Of a stretch of DNA of 64,000 bases, positions 25,211 to 33,849 are shown piece after piece. Position 1 is the stretch's first letter. Each line of letters opens with the position of its first letter. The position numbers were made by a program, and so were the translations under genes. Below the pieces are notes generated by a model. The model was given only the letters and a program-made list of their open reading frames with translations. It made no database searches and was not told the origin of the DNA. Source of the stretch: Acidobacteriota bacterium (GTDB lineage: Bacteria > Acidobacteriota > Terriglobia > Terriglobales > Acidobacteriaceae); contig QIAU01000125.1 of assembly GCA_003225055.1 (NCBI GenBank), positions 1 through 64,000 on the forward strand, in the 5' to 3' direction.

Positions 25211-26398
25211 ATGGTTTGGCCGATGGACAACTCGAAACTGAACCGGGTGCGGACCCTGATGAAAGATCAGGACATCGCCGCGATCATCGTGCGCGCCCCC
25301 GACAACATCCTTTATCTTACGAATTACTGGTGCATGAAGGGCTACGACGCTGCGGTATTTCCGCAAGAAGGAGACGCGGTTCTAATTGCTATCGAGCCGC
25401 AGCTGGCCGACGCCCAGCGCAACTCCTGGACCGACGACATCCGGCTCTTCAAAAGCTATCACCCGAGCGACCCGCGCCCGCCGCAATATCGTGCGTTGGA
25501 GAGCACGCTCCAAGTCCTCAAAGAACGTCATCTGACCGACAAGGTAGCGATCGAGCTCAACATGGGCACGCAGAGCGCCGACCGAATGATAGGTGAGCCA
25601 ACCACGCCCACGCAGAACTATTTCGACGCCTTCCGCAAAGTTTCAGGCCAGGTGGTGGACGCGACGCCGCTGCTCAGCGAAGCGCGCGCAATCAAGACGA
25701 CGCAGGAAATCGAACGCATGCGGTTGGCCAACGAACTGGCGGCGTTGGCCATGGAACACACGCGCGAGCACATGCGGCCCGGCATGAAGGAAAGCGAGGT
25801 AGGCGGTATGTATGAAAGCTTCGTGCACGGGCTGGGTGTGGGTTATCAAGGAAAGGTTGAGATGGCGCGCGCCTTCACTCTGGTCTGGTCAGGGAAAGGC
25901 ATTGCGACGTTCACCGCCACTGGCGATCGCCCCGTCCAGAAGAATGAGCCGACGCTATTTGAAATCTGGGTTTGTGCAGACGGCTACTGGACCGATTTGA
26001 CCAAGAACGCCTGTCCCGGCGACCTGGCGCCGGAATACCACAAACTGTTGGACCTTTTGTTGAAGGTGTTCAACGAAGGCGTGTCTTACGCGCGCGATGG
26101 GGCAAGTTTTCCAGAACTGGATCGACTGATCCGCGCCCGCATTACCGAGGGTGGATATCCCGGCCAGCCGTCACACCCGATCTGTCACGGTGTTGGCGCG
26201 CGCGCCCATGAGCCGCCATACGCGCACCAGGCAGGCACGGGAACGATCAAGAAGGGAATGGTGCTGGCAATTGAGCCGGGAATCTATTGGCCCGAAGGTG
26301 GCGGCCTGCGCTTGGAAGACAACTTTTGGATAACCGACAAGGGCAACGACAAGCTGTGCACGTACCCTGATGATTTTCGTTTAGTTGTTCGCCACTGA
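25211..26398 (+). CDS. M24 family (Xaa-Pro aminopeptidase/creatinase fold) protein 1
   Basis: About 395 residues with a creatinase-type N-terminal domain (IIVRAPDNILYLTNYWCMKGYDA) and a C-terminal pita-bread domain. The M24 metal positions read E (FEIWVCADG, usually D), D (YWTDLTK), H (CHGVGARAHEPPY), E (LAIEPGIYW) and E (LRLEDNFWIT). Four of five are canonical, so it is likely an active metallohydrolase. This family includes ectoine hydrolase and prolidases as well as creatinase; the substrate is not known. ATG 25211 or 25223 (MDNSKLNRV) are the likely starts; the frame open from 25130 overlaps the preceding gene. Part of a cassette with panE-like and M20 genes. Confidence 0.82.
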   Translation: MVWPMDNSKLNRVRTLMKDQDIAAIIVRAPDNILYLTNYWCMKGYDAAVFPQEGDAVLIAIEPQLADAQRNSWTDDIRLFKSYHPSDPRPPQYRALESTLQVLKERHLTDKVAIELNMGTQSADRMIGEPTTPTQNYFDAFRKVSGQVVDATPLLSEARAIKTTQEIERMRLANELAALAMEHTREHMRPGMKESEVGGMYESFVHGLGVGYQGKVEMARAFTLVWSGKGIATFTATGDRPVQKNEPTLFEIWVCADGYWTDLTKNACPGDLAPEYHKLLDLLLKVFNEGVSYARDGASFPELDRLIRARITEGGYPGQPSHPICHGVGARAHEPPYAHQAGTGTIKKGMVLAIEPGIYWPEGGGLRLEDNFWITDKGNDKLCTYPDDFRLVVRH

Positions 26399-26428
26399 GA
26401 ACTGAGAACTGAGAACCGAGAACTGACA
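26394..26428 (+). repeat. Heptamer tandem array (ACTGAGA) x5
   Basis: Five adjacent 7-bp units: ACTGAGA three times, then ACCGAGA and ACTGACA. The first unit contains the stop codon of the M24 gene and the last ends 3 bp before the next gene. Comparable heptamer-based arrays lie at 36445. They resemble the short tandem repetitive sequences known in cyanobacterial spacers. Confidence 0.7.
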
Positions 26429-26431
26429 ACT

Positions 26432-27703
26432 TTGCACACCACCAGCAAACGACAAGCACTCACTCTTGACCCAAAGCTGGCCGAGCGAATCCTTGCAGAG
26501 GTGCGGGAAGAAGAGATCGTCTCCATGAGCTGCGACGTCATCAACATTCCCAGCCCCACCGGCGAGGAACTGCAGATGGCGCACTACATGCAAGGTGCAT
26601 TTCAACAGCTTGGGCTGAATGTCACGTGGCAGGAGGTCGAAGAAGGCCGTGCCAATGTTGTCGCTCGCTGGACCGGTGCTGGAGGCGGCAAGAACCTGAT
26701 GTTCAACGGCCACATGGACACTTCCAACACCGGCCGCGAAGAATTTCTGACCGGGATGGGATACAAGCCTCATGCGGTTGTAAAGAACGGCATGATCTAC
26801 GGCCTCGGCATCTACAACATGAAGGGTGCGCTCGTCTGCTACACGCACGCAGTCAAGGCGCTCCAGCGTGCGGGAGTCAAGCTGAAGGGCGACCTGATCA
26901 TTGCCGCCGTCGCCGGCGAGATTGAAAAGACGCAGTGGGGTGAGTTCAAGGGCAAGGAGTATCGAGGCTACGGTTTCGGCACTCACTATCTAGTCAACCA
27001 CGGCGTTCTGCCCGACATGTGCATCCTCGGCGAACCCACCGACATGCATGTCGTTCTCGAGCACTTCGGCTCGATGTGGGTGCGCATCTCTTGCGCCGGA
27101 ATTTATGTGCACACCGCGTTCTCGGAAGGCCGCGAGGAGATGAACTCGATCCGCCGCATGCACGAACTCCTTGACACGATTTTGAACTGGGCGGCCGCCT
27201 GGGAGAAGAAGGCCGCCTACGGCGGCAAGAAAGCCATCGTGAACCTGGGCGCAATCCGCGGCGGACATGCCTGGCGCGCCAGCCGCACTCCGGAAAAAAC
27301 GGACTTATTTCTGGATATCCGGGTGCCGCCCACCATTCAGATGAACGACGCCCGCCGCGAAATCCAGCACGTCTTTCTTGATCTTGAAAAAAAACATCCC
27401 GACTGGGGCCTGGAATTCGAGACTTACGTTTCCGTGCCGGGGGCGCGCGTCAGCTCAGACCACGAACTGATTCGCGCGATCGATGCCAATCACGAATATG
27501 TGATGGGCAAACTGCCCGAGCGTGAAGTCGTGACCTGGTGTTCCGATGCCAGCGTGCTCATCCGCTACGGCGTAGAAACGGTGAACTACGGCCCCTCGAG
27601 CGGTCCCCGCGATAAAGAAGGAGAGAAAGTCTCGATCGAGACGCTGGTCGACATCACCAAAATTTACGCATTAACGGCTGCCGAACTGTGTGGGGTGCAA
27701 TAA
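26432..27703 (+). CDS. M20-fold hydrolase-like protein with altered metal site
   Basis: A 423-residue protein related to the ArgE/DapE/acetylase M20 family. The catalytic core is recognisable: NIPSPTGEE, FNGHMDTSN (first ligand pair), LGEPTDMHVV and a dimerisation lid with GIYVHTAFSEGREEMNSI. Three key positions differ from the family. The bridging aspartate of DMKGG is asparagine (GIYNMKGAL), the catalytic Glu-Glu pair is AGEIEKT, and the C-terminal histidine region reads GPSSGPRDKEGEKVS without histidine. It may be a one-metal enzyme or have another chemistry. The start TTG at 26432 is assumed because it gives the usual N-terminal helix; a later ATG at 26525 would truncate it. Confidence 0.78.
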   Translation: MHTTSKRQALTLDPKLAERILAEVREEEIVSMSCDVINIPSPTGEELQMAHYMQGAFQQLGLNVTWQEVEEGRANVVARWTGAGGGKNLMFNGHMDTSNTGREEFLTGMGYKPHAVVKNGMIYGLGIYNMKGALVCYTHAVKALQRAGVKLKGDLIIAAVAGEIEKTQWGEFKGKEYRGYGFGTHYLVNHGVLPDMCILGEPTDMHVVLEHFGSMWVRISCAGIYVHTAFSEGREEMNSIRRMHELLDTILNWAAAWEKKAAYGGKKAIVNLGAIRGGHAWRASRTPEKTDLFLDIRVPPTIQMNDARREIQHVFLDLEKKHPDWGLEFETYVSVPGARVSSDHELIRAIDANHEYVMGKLPEREVVTWCSDASVLIRYGVETVNYGPSSGPRDKEGEKVSIETLVDITKIYALTAAELCGVQ

Positions 27704-27728
27704 CAGAAAAGCATCGATAGGTATCAGC

Positions 27729-27746
27729 GCATCGCTTTAGCGATGC
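27729..27746. repeat. Hairpin GCATCGC-TTTA-GCGATGC
   Basis: A perfect 7-bp stem with the loop TTTA lies 25 bp after the M20-fold gene. No T-run follows. It stands next to a larger palindrome and may belong to the same dispersed element. Confidence 0.5.
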
Positions 27747-27755
27747 CCTAACGAA

Positions 27756-27878
27756 GTCATCCCGAGCGAGCACGACCGAGCTTCGCGAGGGCGGGCGAGT
27801 CGAGGGACTCTCTGGTTCAAGACAAAAACCGAGGTCTCTCGACTCCACGGGCCGGCGGCTCGCTGCGCTCGGGATGAC
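27756..27878. repeat. Large imperfect palindrome, dispersed repeat type
   Basis: The two ends are exact complements (GTCATCCCGAGCG and CGCTCGGGATGAC), and an inner pair GAGTCGAGGGA / TCTCTCGACTC is nearly so. Together they form a hairpin of about 120 bp in the spacer before the second M24 gene. The TCATCCCGAGCG outer arm with a purine-rich core resembles intergenic elements that are common in Acidobacteriota genomes, from memory. No coding capacity. Confidence 0.65.
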
Positions 27879-27910
27879 AAAACAATCATCAACAACGTCC
27901 GAGGTCAATT

Positions 27911-29053
27911 TTGCTGACTCAACAGGAAATCGAACGGCGCTACAAAAACGTCCGCTCTCGCATGCATCAGGAGCACTTGGACGCGCTAATCGTTTGCGGC
28001 AATCAATACGCGGGTTTCGAAGGCGCCGTGCTCTACATGTCCGGCTTCGAGATCGTTCATCGCTACGTTTACGTCCTCCTGCCGCTTGAGGGCCAGCCCA
28101 CCCTGGTTTTTCCCCGCGAGGCACGCTGGATCGGTGACAAGGCCAAGCCGTGGGTAAAAGATCATGTGTGGCCCGACATTCCGGGCCAATGGATTCGCGA
28201 GCGCGCCCAGGAACGCAAGTGGAAGCGCATTGGCGTCTATGGCATGAACTTCATCATGGCCGTGCGTGATTATCGTGAACTCGCTCAAGGTCCCTTTGAG
28301 CTGGTGCCCTTCGATTTCCAGTTTGACATAGCGCGCGCCGTGAAAAGTCAGGAAGAACTGGTCCAAGTCCGTGACGCCATGGCCATCATCCTGGAAGGGT
28401 TCTGGGCGTTGGTCGAGGCTTACGAACCCGGAAAAACAGAAGCCGAAATCATGGCGCCAGCCGTGAAAACATTTTTTGCGCGGGGCGCCGGCCCGCGCAT
28501 GATGAACATCGTGCTCTCCGGCAGCGATGGGCAAGCACAGGCCCACTTCAAAGTTCCCGGCCTCCGTGCCGTGGCACCGGACGATCTGCTGCTCTATTCG
28601 CTCGAGATCACCGGCGCTGGGGGATATTGGGTCGAATTTTCGCGTGCCTTGCTGCGCGGCAAGCCGAGTGACACAACGCGTAGAATGGCGGACGCATACC
28701 CGGACGCCTTGGAGAAAGCCCGCAAGTTAATGCGCGCCGGCGAACTGGCCAGCAACGTACACCGAGCGATTGGCGATACCTTCGCGATGCATGGATTCAA
28801 GCTGGGTCATCTCTCTGGCCACTCGATTGGAACCACGATGATCGAGCATCCGGCCATTGGCTCGAAGAGCGACGTGCCGCTGGAAGAAAACATGATTTTT
28901 TCACTACACCCGCAAGTCGTCGATCAAGAGGGAAAAGTCTGTCTTTACACCCAGGACACGTATCGCATCGGCAAAGCCGAGGGCGACTGCCTAGCCTCTG
29001 TACCTTGGAAATTTTTCACCGGGCAGGAGTCACGCACCTTAGCGGCCCGTTAG
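27911..29053 (+). CDS. M24 fold protein 2, metal ligands largely replaced (creatinase-like)
   Basis: A 380-residue pita-bread protein with the N-terminal creatinase domain (LDALIVCGNQYAGFEGAVLYM). At the five M24 metal positions it has E (YSLEITGAGG), E (YWVEFSRAL), H (SGHSIGTTMIEHP), H (IFSLHPQVV, usually E) and Q (YTQDTYRI, usually E). Loss of acidic ligands is expected for metal-independent relatives such as creatinase, which keep the histidine as base. It is therefore more likely a C-N hydrolase of an unknown small molecule than a peptidase. The start TTG follows GAGGT. It lies 18 bp ahead of the second panE-like gene. Confidence 0.82.
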   Translation: MLTQQEIERRYKNVRSRMHQEHLDALIVCGNQYAGFEGAVLYMSGFEIVHRYVYVLLPLEGQPTLVFPREARWIGDKAKPWVKDHVWPDIPGQWIRERAQERKWKRIGVYGMNFIMAVRDYRELAQGPFELVPFDFQFDIARAVKSQEELVQVRDAMAIILEGFWALVEAYEPGKTEAEIMAPAVKTFFARGAGPRMMNIVLSGSDGQAQAHFKVPGLRAVAPDDLLLYSLEITGAGGYWVEFSRALLRGKPSDTTRRMADAYPDALEKARKLMRAGELASNVHRAIGDTFAMHGFKLGHLSGHSIGTTMIEHPAIGSKSDVPLEENMIFSLHPQVVDQEGKVCLYTQDTYRIGKAEGDCLASVPWKFFTGQESRTLAAR

Positions 29054-29071
29054 CCATCAAGGAACCAGTTC

Positions 29072-29995
29072 ATGAGGATTTGTGTTGTCGGCTGCGGGGC
29101 TGTGGGAAGCCTGTTTGCTGCGCACCTCGCCAAGCGAGGAGAGGCCGAGGTCTGGGCCTACGACGTTTGGAAGGAGCATGTAGACGCGATCAATCGGAGC
29201 GGCCTGCGGCTTTCCGGCGCCGCCGAGTTCACGGCGCGGCTAAAGGCGACCAGCAATCCGGCTGACATTCCTCGTTGCGACTTCGGAATTGTCGCCACCA
29301 AGGCGATTCACACGCGCCACGCCATCGCGCAGGTTGCCCATGCCTTCGATGCCGATAGCGCTGTCTGCTCGGTGCAGAACGGTGTGGGCAATGAGGAAAT
29401 CATCGCCGAAGACGTGAAGTATGTCATTCGTGGCACTACCTTTCCTGCAGGACATCCCATCGGGCCGGGACACATCGGCTACGACATCAAGGGAGATACT
29501 TGGATTGGTCCCTTTGAGCCGACGCACACGCCTATGAATAAGGTGGAAGAGCTTGCTGGCCTTATCACGCGCTCCGGGATGAATACCATGGCCATGAAAG
29601 ACGCGCGTGGCGCGCAGTGGACCAAGCTGATATTCAATGCCTCTACCAACCCGGTGGGCGCCCTGACTTGGTTGCACCACGGCGCCGCCACGCGATTCGC
29701 GCCAACCGGGCAGTTGTTCAATGACCTGATCGCCGAAGGCGAGGCAGTTGCGAAGAAGCTGGGCATCCAGCTGCACGGCGATCCGCGCCAGTTAGTGCAG
29801 AAGGGCGCCAACGCTCCCGGCAAGCACCGCGCCAGCATGTTGCAGGACGTACTCGCCAAGCGCCAAACCGAGGTCGACTTTATGAATGGCGCCATCGTCG
29901 AGTGGGGCAACAAAGTGGGAGTCCCCACCCCGTTGAACAAAGCTTTGTGGGCACTGGTCAAAGGCCTAGAGCATTCCTGGAAAGATCCTGAATAG
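29072..29995 (+). CDS. Ketopantoate reductase family protein 2 (PanE/ApbA fold)
   Basis: A 307-residue paralogue of the protein at 24214. The Rossmann loop is VVGCGAVGSLFAAHLAKRGE, the catalytic lysine is in QWTKLIFNASTNPVGALTW, and the C-terminal segment HRASMLQDVLAKRQTEVDF matches the family. Phrases shared with copy 1 (NEEIIAE, VIRGTTF, TWIGPFEPR/T) show a recent common origin. It may act on the product of the M24 protein 18 bp upstream. The substrate is unknown. Confidence 0.88.
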   Translation: MRICVVGCGAVGSLFAAHLAKRGEAEVWAYDVWKEHVDAINRSGLRLSGAAEFTARLKATSNPADIPRCDFGIVATKAIHTRHAIAQVAHAFDADSAVCSVQNGVGNEEIIAEDVKYVIRGTTFPAGHPIGPGHIGYDIKGDTWIGPFEPTHTPMNKVEELAGLITRSGMNTMAMKDARGAQWTKLIFNASTNPVGALTWLHHGAATRFAPTGQLFNDLIAEGEAVAKKLGIQLHGDPRQLVQKGANAPGKHRASMLQDVLAKRQTEVDFMNGAIVEWGNKVGVPTPLNKALWALVKGLEHSWKDPE

Positions 29996-30009
29996 AAGTC
30001 TTTTTGGTG

Positions 30010-30030
30010 GAGACGCGGCTTGCCGCTTCT
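30010..30030. repeat. Decayed palindrome GAGACGCGGC-TT-GCCGC after panE-like gene 2
   Basis: The left arm GAGACGCGGC is complete and the right arm GCCGCTTCT has lost part of its complementarity. It corresponds to the palindrome after panE-like gene 1 (25179), lying 15 bp after the stop codon. Confidence 0.45.
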
Positions 30031-30088
30031 GGCTGAAGGCTAACCGCTAGAAAGCTAAGAGCTAATCTAAGGAGCAAATACCAACTTC

Positions 30089-31150
30089 ATGCCCTTCAAT
30101 CTTGGCGTCCTGCAACTCAGCATGGAGCCGGTCCGCGAAACCGTAGCCATGGCGAAGGCCTGTGAACAGGCGGGCTTTGACGCCTTCTGGATTGCCGAAG
30201 CGTATCCCTGGTGGCGCAAGCATTCATTCGAGGCACGTTCTTCGACGGCGGTTCTGGCGGTTATCGCGCAGCAGACCCGCCGCATTCAACTGGGTTGGGG
30301 AATCATCTCGCCCTACACGCGTCATCCCGTGCAGATTGCCATGGAAGCCCGCGTCATGCAGGATATTGCCGGCGATCGCTTTCTTCTCGGGCTGGGCGCG
30401 TCCAAGATTTTCATGAAGGCAATCGGCGAGGGAGAAGGCGAGAACGTTGGTCCAGCCACCGTGATGCGGGAAAGCATCGAGGTGGTAAGAGGCGTCTTGA
30501 AGGGCGATGCTTTCGAATACCAGGGCAAAGTCTTTGCCGCATCGGTGCCGCCACTCAAGCCAGACGCGCACGCTCCGCGAGGAATCCCGCCCGTGTATGT
30601 GGCCGGAACTGGACCCGTCCTCCAGAAGATGGCAGGCTCCGTGGGGGATGGTTTGCTGACCGCCAGCATCACGACTCCTGCCTTCGTGCGTTACTCGAAG
30701 AAGAATCTGGAAGAGGGCGCCCGCAAGGCAGGAAAAGATCCGGCCAGCCTCATTCTCGGTTCGGTTATCGTGGGCAGCATCGGACGTGATTCCGTCAAAG
30801 GTAAACAAGGAGCCCGCGAGCAGGCGGCCATGTATCTTGCCAACAAGGTGCAAAACATTAAAGGTTCCGCCGACGTTCTACTCGAATGTGCCGGCCTGAC
30901 CTTCGACGAGTTACGACCCATAGCCGATGCCATGGAACGAGGTGGCCGAAAAGCTGCAGCCCGAGCCGTGAGTGACGAGATCCTGCGCAAAGTTTACCCC
31001 ATCGCAGGTACGCCCGATGAGTGCATTCGGCAGATCGAGGATTACCGGGCTGCGGGCTGCACCCACATCATGCTGGAAATCTGGGGTGACGATCGCACCG
31101 GACAAGCTAAACTTTTCGGCGAAGCCGTGTTGCCGCATGTCAAAAAATAA
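30089..31150 (+). CDS. Luciferase-like (LLM class) F420/flavin-dependent oxidoreductase 2
   Basis: A 353-residue TIM-barrel oxidoreductase. The start (LGVLQLSMEPVRETVAMA), KACEQAGFDAFWIAEAY, RRIQLGWGIISPYTRHPVQIA and DRFLLGLGASK fit the methylene-tetrahydromethanopterin reductase-like branch, in which F420 is the usual cofactor. The C-terminal PIAGTPDECIRQIEDYRAAG is the standard final helix of the family. It shares little with the LLM protein at 16902 outside the fold. An AAGGAG lies 16 bp before the ATG, a wide spacing. F420 use is an inference strengthened by the operon at 7-12.5 kb. Confidence 0.87.
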   Translation: MPFNLGVLQLSMEPVRETVAMAKACEQAGFDAFWIAEAYPWWRKHSFEARSSTAVLAVIAQQTRRIQLGWGIISPYTRHPVQIAMEARVMQDIAGDRFLLGLGASKIFMKAIGEGEGENVGPATVMRESIEVVRGVLKGDAFEYQGKVFAASVPPLKPDAHAPRGIPPVYVAGTGPVLQKMAGSVGDGLLTASITTPAFVRYSKKNLEEGARKAGKDPASLILGSVIVGSIGRDSVKGKQGAREQAAMYLANKVQNIKGSADVLLECAGLTFDELRPIADAMERGGRKAAARAVSDEILRKVYPIAGTPDECIRQIEDYRAAGCTHIMLEIWGDDRTGQAKLFGEAVLPHVKK

Positions 31151-31249
31151 AACGGCTCAGCCGGTCCACTTTCAAAACATCGGACAAATTTCTATTCTGC
31201 GGCGGCCTGTTTTAGGCTAAGACTCGTCCCTACTCGGAAAACTGCGATT

Positions 31250-32482
31250 ATGCCTCTTGAGACGCAACACAATCTGACGGCTACAAAGGTTGGGCTGAAC
31301 TCCTTTGCTCCCAAGCCCAAAAAACAGAGAAGCGGCATCGGCCTGGCCTTGTCGGGTGGTGGGTACCGCGCTGCTCTTTTTCACCTGGGAGCGTTGCGCC
31401 GACTGAACGAACTCGGCATTCTGGCGCAACTTGAGACCATATCGTCGGTCTCGGGCGGCAGCATCGTCAGCGCGCACTTGGCCAGCTCCCTCTCCTGGCC
31501 GCTGAGCGGTCCTGTTTCTGACTGGGAAGAGCGCGTCGCCAAGCCTTTTCGTGATTTCACTTCGGCGAACATCCGCAATGCTCCCGTATTGAAGCGTTTT
31601 CTGATTCCGTGGAACTGGTTGAACTCGAGCGTACAGGTCGAGAGCCTGGCGGCACAATATGCGAAAAGATTGACCAAGTTACAGCTGGCACAACTTCCCG
31701 AATCCCCGGAATTTATTTATTGCGCCACTGATATCGCCTTTGGCGTGAACTGGACATTCGAGAGAACTCAAATTGGCGACTACCAGGCCGGCTATGTGCG
31801 TCCCACGCCGCCCGAGTGGCCTCTGGCGAAAGCCGTGGCTGCTTCCTCGTGCTTCCCGCCAATTTTTGATCCTCTGGCCGTACCGTTCAAGGCAGGCGAT
31901 TTCAAAGATGGCGACGCCAAGGGCGATCTTGCCGACCAGCTACGCGGTGAAATTGCACTCAGCGACGGCGGCGTCTACGACAATCTCGGCCTGGAGCCGA
32001 TCTGGAAGGACCATGCCATCGTTATTTCCTCCGACGGAGGAGCGGTCTTCAAGTTCGATATGGAGACGAGTCTCGTCTGGCGAGTCCAGCGTTATATCGC
32101 AATTCAAGGCAACCAGGAGTTGGCGCTACGCAAGCGTTGGCTTATCTCCAACTTTCTTGCCGGCGTCATGGATGGAACCTACTGGGGCGTTGGCGGCGTG
32201 ACGACGAATTATGGCTCGGGCGCGCCCCCCGGATACTCACCCGCAATTGCCGCCATGATCGCCGATATTCGCACCGATCTGGATGCTTTTTCCCAAGGCG
32301 AGAAGGGCGTGCTGGAAAATCATGGGTACTTGCTGGCCGAAGCCGCCGTGCAGCAGCACCTGCCGCAGCTTGTACCTGAACCTTCTCCGCAATTGAAAGT
32401 ACCGCACCCAGATTGGATGGATGAAAATCGGGTGAGAAAAGTTTTGAAGGACAGTTCAAGGCGAAGATTGTTTGGACACTGA
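31250..32482 (+). CDS. Patatin-like phospholipase
   Basis: A 410-residue lipid hydrolase of the patatin fold. The oxyanion loop is SGGGYRAALFHLGAL (glycines near residues 36-38). The nucleophile is the serine in SSVSGGS (residue 68), where the first glycine of the usual GxSxG is serine. The catalytic aspartate is in LSDGGVYDNLGL (about residue 240). No signal peptide is visible, so it is probably cytoplasmic or membrane-associated. It lies 99 bp after the LLM gene, and may or may not belong to the same transcript. The relation to the catabolic genes is unclear. Confidence 0.88.
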   Translation: MPLETQHNLTATKVGLNSFAPKPKKQRSGIGLALSGGGYRAALFHLGALRRLNELGILAQLETISSVSGGSIVSAHLASSLSWPLSGPVSDWEERVAKPFRDFTSANIRNAPVLKRFLIPWNWLNSSVQVESLAAQYAKRLTKLQLAQLPESPEFIYCATDIAFGVNWTFERTQIGDYQAGYVRPTPPEWPLAKAVAASSCFPPIFDPLAVPFKAGDFKDGDAKGDLADQLRGEIALSDGGVYDNLGLEPIWKDHAIVISSDGGAVFKFDMETSLVWRVQRYIAIQGNQELALRKRWLISNFLAGVMDGTYWGVGGVTTNYGSGAPPGYSPAIAAMIADIRTDLDAFSQGEKGVLENHGYLLAEAAVQQHLPQLVPEPSPQLKVPHPDWMDENRVRKVLKDSSRRRLFGH

Positions 32483-32483
32483 G

Positions 32484-33689
32484 CTACTTTGGAGAAGCCC
32501 GCCTTCGAGCTGCTTCGGCCAGTATCTGACGGAATTCCTCATTGCTGACCAATCCCCGTTTTGCGATAGCCCGTTTTTTCACGGCGGCAAGAATGGGGGC
32601 CCGCTGCTCGAGGCTGATGGACAGGCCCAGCTCTTTGCATTTCAAGTCGATGCTGTCCAGCCCGCTCTTCTTTCCCAACACGATACTCCGCCGCGCATTC
32701 ACCAGTTCCGAAGAATAAGGCTCAATCGCTTCCGGGATGTGGAACTGCGTGGCGACCGCGCCACTCTCGCGCATAAAGAGGTTATCGCCGACCAGAGGCT
32801 TCCAGGCTTCCAGCGTATAACCTGCTTGCCTGCAAACCAGTTCCGAAACTTCACGCACCTTGACCAGGTTCAGCGCAACGGGAATATCGTAGAGGCACTG
32901 CAAAGCGAGGGCGATTTCACCAATGTCCGAATTTCCCGCACGCTCACCCATGCCGTTGATGGTTCCTTGAATCCACGTCGCTCCAGCACGCACGGCCGCC
33001 ACCCCACATGCCGTCGCCATGCCGAAATCATTATGCCCATGCCAGTGCAAGGGAATTTCCGAACCGACCCAACGTCTGACCTCACGGACCAGGAACTCAG
33101 CGGCCTCAGGCCCGCAGGCGCCAAGGGTGTCCACAACAACGATTTCGGCCGCGCCAGCCTCGAGTGCGGTCAAATAAATTGTCTTCAGAAAATCGAGTGC
33201 CGTGCGCGTCCCGTCCACAGCGAAATAAGCGACTTTGATGCCGGTCTGCTTGGCGAAAGAAATCGCGTCCACCACGCGACCGAGTACTTCGTCGCGCGAC
33301 ATGCCGTAGGCTTTCAGCTTGATGTCGCTGGTGGGCGACTCGATCACGGTGGCGTGAATGCCAAGCCGCACTAATTCCTCCAGGTCGCCCTTTACCGCCC
33401 GCGAGAAGCCCCACAGTTCAGCTTTCAATCCCGCTTTCGACATAAGTTGGATCGCTTCGGCATCCTCGGGCGACACCTTGGGAAATCCGGCTTCAATGCG
33501 GCTCACGCCGAGTTCATCGAGCTTGCGGGCAATCTCCAGCTTCTGCGGGGGAGAAAGCGTGATGCCGACAGTCTGCTCGCCATCGCGCAAGGTCGTGTCA
33601 TAAAAATGTACGGTGGAATGCGGGAATGCGGAGCGGATCTCCGGTCGAGCGTTGAGCTCGCTGACCCAGATTTTGGAATTGTGGTCCAT
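32484..33689 (-). CDS. HMGL-like acyl-transferase (homocitrate/isopropylmalate synthase family)
   Basis: A TIM-barrel enzyme of about 401 residues. YDTTLRDGEQTVGITLS carries the catalytic arginine and metal aspartate; WHGHNDFGMA is the HxH metal motif. NGMGERAGNSDIGEIAL matches the NifV/LeuA branch. It condenses acetyl-CoA with a 2-oxoacid or runs a related lyase reaction. The C-terminal leucine-feedback domain of LeuA is missing. The ATG at 33689 (MDHNSKIWVSE) is preferred over the longer frame from 33728. No nitrogenase or leucine genes are nearby. It is convergent with the patatin gene, with only 1 bp between stops. Confidence 0.82.
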   Translation of the reverse strand: MDHNSKIWVSELNARPEIRSAFPHSTVHFYDTTLRDGEQTVGITLSPPQKLEIARKLDELGVSRIEAGFPKVSPEDAEAIQLMSKAGLKAELWGFSRAVKGDLEELVRLGIHATVIESPTSDIKLKAYGMSRDEVLGRVVDAISFAKQTGIKVAYFAVDGTRTALDFLKTIYLTALEAGAAEIVVVDTLGACGPEAAEFLVREVRRWVGSEIPLHWHGHNDFGMATACGVAAVRAGATWIQGTINGMGERAGNSDIGEIALALQCLYDIPVALNLVKVREVSELVCRQAGYTLEAWKPLVGDNLFMRESGAVATQFHIPEAIEPYSSELVNARRSIVLGKKSGLDSIDLKCKELGLSISLEQRAPILAAVKKRAIAKRGLVSNEEFRQILAEAARRRASPK

Positions 33690-33849
33690 CGGATTACCAA
33701 AAAAACCCACACCGGCACAGTGACACAAAGAAGAAAATTGCCGATTTCCAGTTGTTGATGGTGTGGTCTAGTTTTGACCCAATTTCAATCAGAAAATCAG
33801 AAATCAGCAATCCTCCGTGTCACGGTGGTGGGTGTTGCCTTAAACTTCC

